NCBI GenBank assembly: GCA_018644785.1
Contig: JABGPV010000070.1
Location: 1-19,450, forward strand
From: Deltaproteobacteria bacterium
GTDB lineage: Bacteria; Desulfobacterota; DSM-4660; Desulfatiglandales; Desulfatiglandaceae
DNA length: 19,450 nt
Reading direction: 5' to 3'
Made by a program: the position numbers and the translations under genes. The notes below the pieces were generated by a model. That model ran no database searches. It had not been told where the DNA came from and saw only the letters and a list, made by a program, of their open reading frames with translations. This document shows positions 7,443 through 17,544 of this stretch, piece after piece. Numbering within the stretch: position 1 is the first letter of the stretch; each line of letters starts with the position of its first letter.

Positions 7443-8107
7443 TCACAGGAGAACAAAAGCCTGTTCGTGAGATCAGGCGAATGATTGCCCCATACAAGCG
7501 GATACTGGTGCTGGGTTGCGGCTCATGCGTTGCCGAGTGCGCATCAGGGGGGGAAAAGGAAACAGCCATGCTGGCGTCAGCGCTACGCATGGCCGCCCGA
7601 ATGAATGATGAGGATGTGGTCATCGAAGAAATGACCCTGGACCGGCAGTGCGTCATGGAGTTTGTGATTCAACTGGACAAATCCATCGATCCCTACGACG
7701 CGGTGTTGTCTCTTGGTTGCGGCGCCGGCGTTCAGGCCGTGGCGGACATGTATCCGGAAGTGCCCATAATCCCCGGGCTTAACACCGAATTCCTGGGTGA
7801 AACAAAGGCCCAAGGGGTATGGGCGGAAACGTGCCTGGGATGCGGGGATTGCATGCTTTACGATTTTGGCGGCATCTGTCCTTTGGCCCGCTGTTCCAAG
7901 CAGATTCTAAATGGTCCGTGCGGTGGATCCGTGGATGGGAAATGCGAAGTGAACCCGGACATACCGTGCGCCTGGCAGCTGATTATTGATCGTTTGGACA
8001 AATTCGGTGCACTGGACCGGCTGGAAGAAATTTACCCCCCCAAAGACTGGTCTACGAAACAGGGTGGGGGCCCCAGAAAGATTATCAGGGAGGATCAGCA
8101 AAAGTGA
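7439..8107 (+). CDS. metV: MetV, zinc/iron-sulfur partner subunit of methylenetetrahydrofolate reductase
   Basis: The 222-aa protein is of the MetV type (methylenetetrahydrofolate reductase C-terminal-domain family). An N-terminal LGCGSCVAEC motif (Cys27, 30, 34) is followed by LGCG (Cys94), then a dense C-terminal set: TCLGCGDC (Cys132, 135, 138), Cys147, Cys152, NGPCGG (Cys161), Cys169 and Cys177. These can hold metal centres such as [4Fe-4S] and zinc. In acetogens MetV forms a heterodimer with MetF and conducts electrons to its flavin. The start codon overlaps the previous stop, and the end overlaps the metF GTG by 4 bp, so translation of all three is probably coupled. HdrABC, the usual third component in Moorella, is not seen in the window. 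Confidence 0.9.
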   Translation: MITGEQKPVREIRRMIAPYKRILVLGCGSCVAECASGGEKETAMLASALRMAARMNDEDVVIEEMTLDRQCVMEFVIQLDKSIDPYDAVLSLGCGAGVQAVADMYPEVPIIPGLNTEFLGETKAQGVWAETCLGCGDCMLYDFGGICPLARCSKQILNGPCGGSVDGKCEVNPDIPCAWQLIIDRLDKFGALDRLEEIYPPKDWSTKQGGGPRKIIREDQQK

Positions 8108-9036
8108 GCCACGAAAGCCAGCTAAAGAACGTTCTTGTTCAGGGTAAATTTGCTGTAACAGCGGAATGCGGTCCTCCGAAAGGGGCAGACCCTGAGGTGA
8201 TATTAAAAAAAGGCGAATTGTTGCGGGGCATGGTGGACGCGGTGAACGTGACCGATAATCAGACGGCCATTGTTCGCATGTCAAGTCTTGCCGCATGCGG
8301 CCTGCTTAAAACAGCCGGGCTTGATCCGGTGTTGCAGATGGTGGTTCGGGACCGGAACCGCATCTCGCTCCAGTCGGATATCCTGGGGGCTTCGGCCCTT
8401 GGCATTCGCAATGTGCTTTGTCTCTCCGGCGACCACCAGATTTTCGGCAATCAGCCCCAGGCGTTAGGGGTTTTCGATCTGGATTCCATCCAGTTTGTTC
8501 AGGTTGTCAAGGGGATGCGGGACGACGGGGTCATTACGGGGGGGGATTCCCTGGACCATAAACCGGATATGTTTATCGGTGCCGCCGCCAACCCTTTTGC
8601 GGACCCCTTAAGATTCAGGATTGTCAGATTAGCCAAAAAGATCAAGGCCGGGGCCGACTTTATTCAGACCCAGTGCATTTACAATCTGGACCGCTTTGAG
8701 ACCTGGCTTTCCATGGCTGCTGACAAGGGTTTGACGGAAAAAGCCTTTATCCTGGGCGGCGTGACGCCACTCAAATCCGCCGGCATGGCCAAATACATGA
8801 AAAATAAGGTGGCCGGTATGGATATCCCCGATGATGTGATCAAACGCATGGAAGGGGTTCCCAAAGATAAACAGCGGGAGGAAGGGATCAACATCTGCGT
8901 GGAAACCACTTTAAGGTTAAAAGAGCTCTCTGGTGTAAGCGGTGTGCATATCATGGCCATCGAATGGGAAGAGGCCGTGGGTGAAATTGTAAAACGGGCA
9001 GGGCTCTATCCCAGACCGGCCCTTTGCAGGGCATAG
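8104..9036 (+). CDS. metF: 5,10-methylenetetrahydrofolate reductase
   Basis: The 310-aa flavoprotein has the MetF (beta/alpha)8 barrel length, close to the 296 aa of the E. coli enzyme. It reduces methylene-THF to methyl-THF, used for methionine synthesis and for the methyl branch of the Wood-Ljungdahl pathway. Visible features are TAECGPPKG with the catalytic-type Glu21, VNVTDNQTAIVRMSSLA (48-64), LCLSGDH with the flavin-region Asp110, FIGAAANPFADP, and DFIQTQCIYNLDRF. It starts with GTG at 8104, inside a GTGA overlap with metV, with GGGAGG about 9 nt upstream. With MvhD and MetV next to it, electrons are probably delivered through Fe-S centres rather than directly by NAD(P)H. The direction of use (acetyl-CoA oxidation or CO2 fixation) cannot be told from sequence. 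Confidence 0.94.
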   Translation: MSHESQLKNVLVQGKFAVTAECGPPKGADPEVILKKGELLRGMVDAVNVTDNQTAIVRMSSLAACGLLKTAGLDPVLQMVVRDRNRISLQSDILGASALGIRNVLCLSGDHQIFGNQPQALGVFDLDSIQFVQVVKGMRDDGVITGGDSLDHKPDMFIGAAANPFADPLRFRIVRLAKKIKAGADFIQTQCIYNLDRFETWLSMAADKGLTEKAFILGGVTPLKSAGMAKYMKNKVAGMDIPDDVIKRMEGVPKDKQREEGINICVETTLRLKELSGVSGVHIMAIEWEEAVGEIVKRAGLYPRPALCRA

Positions 9037-9048
9037 GGGGGACTTAAT

Positions 9049-10446
9049 ATGCCGTCCAAATATGTGATCCATACGGAAACCGTTCCCCGTCGTTTTCAGC
9101 CGCTGATCCAGTCCGGCATTATCGCTTGGGAGGAAGGTTGTCTCAAATGCCCCGTCTGCGTTAAGAAAAAGTGCGTTTACGGCGTTTATGACCATCGGGG
9201 CTTGGATGCCAGGCAGATGGTGGAATCCATCGACAATGAGTGTATGAATTGTTTGAGGTGCGTACAGGGGTGCCCCAATGAACTGATTCACAAATCCATT
9301 AACCCTGAATTTATGGCCATGGGGGATGAATACTGGGCTCCCAATATTATCGCCAGCCTGTGGAAGCAGGCGGACAGCGGAAAAATACCCGTGTCCGGGG
9401 CCGGCTATCCGGGGCCTTTCAGCGGACCCGGTTTCGATGCCATCTGGACAGACATGAGTGAGATCGTGAGACCCACCCGCGACGGCATCCATGGCCGCGA
9501 ATATATCAGTACCGCCATTGATCTCGGGAAAACGCCGGGCCATCTTGTTTTTGATCCGGAAGGCGGTCTTCTTGAGGGTGGTCCGGAACTTCTGGATATC
9601 CCTTTACCCATTATCCTCAGGACCCCGGAATTTGGGGCCATAAGTGAACAAACCATTTCAGGATGGGCTGAAGCGGCAAAAAGGCTGGGAACGCTTTTCT
9701 CTCTCTCTACGGAAATGTCGGCCAAAATACCGGAAGAATACGGTCCGTGGCTTTTGCCGTCCATTTCAGTGGATGCCGAGGCTCTGGAAGAACTTCCTTC
9801 GGGGTGCCGCATGGTGGAACTGACGCTTGATGATGGCTGGCATGAAGCGGTGAAGGAGGGAATGGCCCTTGACCCAAAGGTTTTAATCTCCGCTAGAATA
9901 TCCATGGCGAACGGTATGGAAGAAAAAGCGCTGCAATGGGTGGAAGCAGGCATTCCCATTATTCACCTGGAAGGAAATTTCCAAGGCAGAGGTTTTGACG
10001 CCCCGGAAAAATTTCTGAAAGATGGTATCCGTTCCGTCCACATGAAATTGGTTGAGGCCGGGATCAGGGACAATGTTACCCTTCTGGCCAGTGGTGGGAT
10101 TTCCATGGCCGAGCATGTGGCCAAGGCGATCATCTGCGGTGCGGACGGTGTTTTTATGGATTTTCCCATGCTCATTGCCATGGAGTGCCGCATGTGCCGG
10201 CGTTGCGAAAAGGGGTTGAGTTGCCCGGTGGATATTCAGGACGCATCATCTGATTGGACAGCCGGCAGGGTTATTAATCTTGTGGGTGCCTGGCATAACC
10301 AGCTCCTGGAAGTGATGGGTGCCATGGGGATCCGGGATGCACGCCGTCTGCGCGGAGAAGTGGGCCGGGCCATGTTCTTTGAACAGTTGGACAAGGAGAC
10401 CTTTGAAGGCATGGGAACGGTTGAGGAGGAGTGTGAACTTGAATAA
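9049..10446 (+). CDS. Divergent glutamate-synthase-like protein with ferredoxin domain (paralogue 1)
   Basis: The 465-aa protein has an N-terminal dicluster ferredoxin-like part, CLKCPVCVKKKC (Cys31, 34, 37, 42) and CMNCLRCVQGCP (Cys65, 68, 71, 75). A TIM-barrel part follows, related to the FMN domain of glutamate synthase. The barrel is recognisable from VTLLASGGISMAEHVAKAI (343-361), GADGVF, and the closing cluster motif CRMCRRCEKGLSCP (Cys380, 383, 386, 392). Compared with its neighbour at 10439 it lacks the GGGMSYGS, TGEGG and AQGAKPGLGG segments that shape the 2-oxoglutarate and FMN site, so it may not make glutamate itself. It could be a structural or electron-transfer partner of paralogue 2, or of MetF-MetV. 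It begins 12 nt after metF with a GGGGGG ribosome-binding site. The family call is solid; the exact function is unknown. Confidence 0.82.
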   Translation: MPSKYVIHTETVPRRFQPLIQSGIIAWEEGCLKCPVCVKKKCVYGVYDHRGLDARQMVESIDNECMNCLRCVQGCPNELIHKSINPEFMAMGDEYWAPNIIASLWKQADSGKIPVSGAGYPGPFSGPGFDAIWTDMSEIVRPTRDGIHGREYISTAIDLGKTPGHLVFDPEGGLLEGGPELLDIPLPIILRTPEFGAISEQTISGWAEAAKRLGTLFSLSTEMSAKIPEEYGPWLLPSISVDAEALEELPSGCRMVELTLDDGWHEAVKEGMALDPKVLISARISMANGMEEKALQWVEAGIPIIHLEGNFQGRGFDAPEKFLKDGIRSVHMKLVEAGIRDNVTLLASGGISMAEHVAKAIICGADGVFMDFPMLIAMECRMCRRCEKGLSCPVDIQDASSDWTAGRVINLVGAWHNQLLEVMGAMGIRDARRLRGEVGRAMFFEQLDKETFEGMGTVEEECELE

Positions 10447-11931
10447 TTCGGAATCTTTTCAATTACCTGATACAAAACGGACGTCTTCCCGATTCAGAAA
10501 TCCCATCGGGAAGTACCGGTTGCACCGGAGTAATGCGTGTGTGGCTTGCGGTAAATGTGTGGACATTTGCCCTTATGAAGTCCATGTGGCCAGAAGGGGC
10601 CGGGTGCGCATTGAAAATGCCTATCGTTGTGTGGGTAAGGACTGTGAAAATCCGTGCACCCAAATATGCCCGGAGCAGGCGCTTTCATTAAAGAGAAACC
10701 CGGATTTTGAAATTTTGGGAGATCGCCGATGGCCTCCGGATCTCCTGGCCAGCGCCTGGCATATGGCTGAATTCGGGAACGTTCCCGAAAAAGGCCTTGA
10801 GTACAAAATCGGCGCCTCCGAAGGGGGCTTTGATAAACTGCGTATCGCTTTTCGTAGGGGCGAAAAATCTTTCGCCCCTACAGATGAAGAAATGGACCTG
10901 AGTGTCCTCTTGAACCGGCGCAAAGATAATGCCCATCTGGCCCGGATCGAAGTGCCTTTTTACGGCGGCGGCATGAGCTACGGGTCTGTCAGCATCAACA
11001 CCATGCTGAGCCGGATGAAAGCGGCGGCAGCACTTGGCACCTTCTGTTGTACCGGCGAAGGGGGATACCCCGATGAGCTCAAACCCTACGACGATCACGT
11101 GATCACACAGGTGGCCACCGGGCTTTTCGGGGTGCGTGAAGAGACCCTTCAACGGGTTAAGATTGTTGAGTTCAAGTATGCCCAGGGCGCCAAGCCGGGA
11201 CTGGGTGGACATCTGCTGGGCGACAAGGTGACCCCCGGTGTGGCCCGTATGCGTGAAGCCGTGGTGGGATATCCGCTTTTTTCACCCTTTCCCTTTCACA
11301 GCGTCTATTCGGTGGAAGATCACAAAAAACATGTGGACTGGATCAAGGCCATCAACCCCAAAGCCCTGGTCTCCGTTAAAGTGTCCACCCCCACGGATGT
11401 GGATATGGTGGCGGTGGGAAGCTATTACGCCGGCGCCCACATCATCCACCTGGACGGCAGCTACGGCGGTACGGGGGCCGCACCCGATATTGCCAAAAAA
11501 AATATCGCCATGCCCATTGAATACGCCCTGCCCAAAGTTCACAAGTTTCTGACGGAAGAAGGCGTCAGGGATAAGATAACGGTCATCGCCAGCGGTGGCA
11601 TTCGAACACCCCACGATGTGGCCAAGACCATTGCCCTGGGCGCTGACGGCGTCTGTACGGGAACGGCGGACCTGGTGGCGCTGGAGTGCATAAGGTGCCA
11701 TAACTGCGAAAGCGGACGGGGTTGCGCCAGGGGCATTGCCTCCACCGATAGCGAATTGATGAATCTGATCGAGGTGGAATGGGGAACCCAGCGGATTTTG
11801 AACCTGTTTCTCTCCTGGCGACAGGAGTTGGTTCGCATTTTGAAGAAACTGGGCATGAAAAGCCTGAAAGAACTGGTGGGGCGCACCGATTGCCTGGTGC
11901 ATCTGGATTATATGAAGAGTGGTGGCGATAA

Positions 11932-11935
<4 letters not shown>
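10439..11935 (+). CDS. Ferredoxin-fused FMN/3Fe-4S synthase domain of split glutamate synthase (paralogue 2)
   Basis: The 498-aa protein carries two N-terminal ferredoxin-type clusters (Cys34, 37, 40, 44 and Cys64, 69, 73, 77) and then the canonical glutamate-synthase FMN barrel. Motifs are GGGMSYGSVS, TGEGGYPDE, QVATGLFGV, AQGAKPGLGGHL, INPKALVSVKV, HLDGSYGGTGAAP, IASGGIRTPHDVAKTI, and the cluster motif CIRCHNCESGRGCARG. This is the module that reductively aminates 2-oxoglutarate with ammonia released by a glutaminase domain. It lacks a glutaminase and a GXGXG domain, which the next gene supplies. The frame is open further upstream, but I start at TTG 10439 because GAGGAGGA at 10423-10430 is spaced correctly for it (GTG 10433 is too close). 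This overlaps paralogue 1 by 8 bp. A palindromic repeat is embedded at codons 139-148. The electron donor is likely ferredoxin or another Fe-S carrier. Confidence 0.9.
10854..10881. repeat. 12-bp perfect palindromic repeat inside a coding sequence
   Basis: GTAGGGGCGAAA (10854-10865) and TTTCGCCCCTAC (10870-10881) are perfect inverted copies around an AATC loop. It falls in frame in the glutamate-synthase FMN gene and encodes RRGEKSFAPT (residues 139-148), between the ferredoxin part and the barrel. GTAGGGGC...GCCCCTAC elements occur as dispersed palindromic repeats in many bacterial genomes. This copy looks like an insertion tolerated in a linker. Confidence 0.75.
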
Positions 11936-14936
<3,001 letters not shown>

Positions 14937-14946
14937 GGCGAACATT

Positions 14947-17538
14947 TTGAAAGGATCTCAGAAAAGGGTCCAGGTATTTCTTTCGGAAAGGGAAGCCCTG
15001 GTGGCGGAAGGGTTTTCGTCTGAAACGGGTCTCAGGTTTTCCCATCAATACGCCGATTTGATGGATCGATTTATCCGGGATCTTTTCCTGACGGCCGGAT
15101 TTCGGCAGAGCAACCGGCCCGAAAGCGATAATGCTCTGGCCGTGGTTGCCTTGGGCGGTTACGGACGACAGGAGCTCTGCCTGGGTTCGGATGTGGACCT
15201 GATGGTGATTCATCGGGGTGACCTGTCGTCTGAAATGGCGGAAATCATCCGCCATGCCCTTTACCCCTTATGGGATGCCAAGCTGGAGGTTGGTTATTCT
15301 ATCCTGACGTTTCAAGAGTGCATTCGATTGGCCATGACTGATTTTCGGATGCTTACCTCACTGATGGACAGCCGTTTCTTTGTGGGATCCCGATATTTCT
15401 ACAGGCTCTACAGGGAAGCATTCTGGTCCCGCATGGCCCGCGAAAAAGATTCCCTTCTGGGGAAATTTCTCATCTCAAGACGGGAGCGGGCTGACCGCAA
15501 CAAGGGGGAAGGCTGTTTTGTTGAGCCGGACCTGAAAGAGGGATTGGGGGGCCTTCGGGACATTCATCTCATGAGTTGGATGGCCCGAATCTGGTTTGAT
15601 TGCAAACGCCTGGGCCAGATGAAGCGTTTTGCGGCCTTCAGCCATTTTGAGATTCGAAAGCTGGCGGCGAGCAGAAGTTTTCTCCTGAAAATTCGGAATC
15701 ACCTGCACTGGCTTGCCCGTCGCAAAGAAGACAGCCTCCGGCTTCCTTACCAGGACCAGATTTCAAAAATTCTCGGCTATGAGGATAAACCCCGTATCTC
15801 CGGCCCTGAAAAGCTCATGCGGGATGTCTACCTTCATCTAAACAGGATCCGGTATCGTCATGAAGAATTTCAGGTGAAGATGCTGGACATGATCGATCCT
15901 TCGCCCATGGAGTCGGCCCAAAAAGATCTCCCTTCTGAATTTGCTGTTTTAAAAGGGCATATTGTTTTGGGTGAGGGGGTGCTTTCTGAAATGGATCCCC
16001 TGGTCATTTTGAGGGGCTTGAAAGAAGCAAACGAGCGGGGACTTTTTTTGGGTTCCGGGTTTATCTGGGAAGGGAAGAAGATTATCAGTCGGAAACGGAA
16101 GCTTTTGAGCCGATCGGACCCGGGAAAAGCCCTTTTTCTGGATCTGATTCTGAAGCCTCAAAATCCTGAAATTATACGACTGGCCCTTGAGATTGGGCTC
16201 ATCGGCCTGTTTATCCCGGAATTCAAGAAAATTCGGAATCTGCCCCAGTTCGGATTTTATCACGTCATGACCGTTGATCTCCATTCCTTGAGAACCCTGG
16301 ACGTGATCAACGACATTACAAAAGGGGGCTATGATGAAAAGTGGCCCGTTTTCAAAGCTGTTTTTGAGGAAATAGAATTCCCTGACCGACTTTTCCTGGC
16401 AGCTCTCTTGCACGATATCGGAAAAGGATACGGAGAAGACCATTGTATTCGGGGACCCCAAATGATCCCAAAGATTCTGTCGCGTCTGGGCTTTGAAAAA
16501 GCATCTGTTCGAGCAGTCTCTTCATTGGTTCGATATCACCTTCTCATGCCCCGTGTCGCCCAGCGCAGGGACCTTCGGGACGAGAAGACCTGCGTTCAGG
16601 TGGCCCAGGCCATTCAGGATCGGCAGCTGTTAAAAATGCTTTTTCTGCTATCCGTTGCGGACAGCTTCGCCACGGGTCCCATGGCCCGGAGCGACTGGAA
16701 GATCATGCTCCTGGCGGAATTGTTTCACAAGGTCCAGCGCATATTGGAACGGGGCATCCTGGCAACGCCGGATGCCACCCAGGAGATTGAGCGAAAGCGG
16801 GTGCGCATTCGGGAAATGATGTTACAGGATTTTGAGAAGAAAGCGGTTAATCATCTCATTGACCAGGCATCTTCCCGGTATATTTTAAATACGTCCCTTC
16901 AAGACATGGTCGCCCACTTCTCCCTTGCGTTGAACCTGGGGGACCGAAAGCACGTTTGGAAACTGGCAAAACGGAAAAGCGCTTCCGTCACCCGGATTAT
17001 TCAGGTGACCTACGACAAACCAGGGTTATTCAGCAAGATGGCCGGTGTTTTAGCCCTGAACAACATGGACATATTGTCCGCGAGCATCTTTACTTTGAAA
17101 AACGGCCTGGCTTTTGATACCTACGAGGTGACCAATCCGCCGGACGTTTACCATGAAACGGAAAATTGGGCCAAAACGCAACAGGACCTCCGAAATGCTT
17201 TGGATGAGCGTCTTTCTCTGGATCGCTTGATCAAGGAGAAGCGGGACGCCAAGCTGCCTGCTCCATACGGACCACAGGTTAGAAAAAAAATCGTCGTCAA
17301 CAACGAAGACTCGGATTTTTTCACCCTCATTGAAATTCGGTCGAGCGCCAGGCTGGGGCGCCTTTATGATCTGGCGTGCGTGATTTTTTCCATGGACCTT
17401 GACATTCGAACGGCAAAAGTCAACAGTGACGGAGAAAAAATGACAGGCGTTTTCTATGTGCGGGATTCGGGTGGCGAGAAGATTTATGAACCGGATGTCA
17501 TCGAGGAAGCCAGAGGACGTTTGATGGCGGTGTTGTGA
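14947..17538 (+). CDS. glnD: Bifunctional [protein-PII] uridylyltransferase/uridylyl-removing enzyme, copy 2
   Basis: A second complete GlnD of 863 aa, placed in the operon directly after its substrate glnB. The nucleotidyltransferase motif is GGYGRQE (70-76) with metal-binding DVD at 82-84. The linker motif VEPDLKEGLGGLRD, HD motif LLHDIGK with HD at 489-490, and two ACT domains (YDKPGLFSKMAG and SSARLGRLYDLA) are all present, so both activities look intact. The frame is open from ATG 14884 inside glnB. I choose TTG 14947 instead because AAGG at 14936-14939 is well spaced and the protein then starts where the family does. It is clearly paralogous to the copy at 2271-4871 but well diverged, for example GVLALNNMDILSAS against GVLALNSVNILSAD. 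Confidence 0.94.
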   Translation: MKGSQKRVQVFLSEREALVAEGFSSETGLRFSHQYADLMDRFIRDLFLTAGFRQSNRPESDNALAVVALGGYGRQELCLGSDVDLMVIHRGDLSSEMAEIIRHALYPLWDAKLEVGYSILTFQECIRLAMTDFRMLTSLMDSRFFVGSRYFYRLYREAFWSRMAREKDSLLGKFLISRRERADRNKGEGCFVEPDLKEGLGGLRDIHLMSWMARIWFDCKRLGQMKRFAAFSHFEIRKLAASRSFLLKIRNHLHWLARRKEDSLRLPYQDQISKILGYEDKPRISGPEKLMRDVYLHLNRIRYRHEEFQVKMLDMIDPSPMESAQKDLPSEFAVLKGHIVLGEGVLSEMDPLVILRGLKEANERGLFLGSGFIWEGKKIISRKRKLLSRSDPGKALFLDLILKPQNPEIIRLALEIGLIGLFIPEFKKIRNLPQFGFYHVMTVDLHSLRTLDVINDITKGGYDEKWPVFKAVFEEIEFPDRLFLAALLHDIGKGYGEDHCIRGPQMIPKILSRLGFEKASVRAVSSLVRYHLLMPRVAQRRDLRDEKTCVQVAQAIQDRQLLKMLFLLSVADSFATGPMARSDWKIMLLAELFHKVQRILERGILATPDATQEIERKRVRIREMMLQDFEKKAVNHLIDQASSRYILNTSLQDMVAHFSLALNLGDRKHVWKLAKRKSASVTRIIQVTYDKPGLFSKMAGVLALNNMDILSASIFTLKNGLAFDTYEVTNPPDVYHETENWAKTQQDLRNALDERLSLDRLIKEKRDAKLPAPYGPQVRKKIVVNNEDSDFFTLIEIRSSARLGRLYDLACVIFSMDLDIRTAKVNSDGEKMTGVFYVRDSGGEKIYEPDVIEEARGRLMAVL

Positions 17539-17544
17539 TTAAAT

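Noticed and set aside
10319..10438. Upstream ATG extension of the 498-aa FMN protein
   Set aside because: The added 40 residues are a frame-shifted reading of the end of the preceding gene. The strong GAGGAGGA site points to TTG 10439.
11093..11104. Perfect 12-bp palindrome GATCACGTGATC
   Set aside because: It is within the conserved glutamate synthase barrel coding for DHVI, has no spacer or context of an operator, and is short enough to arise by codon choice.
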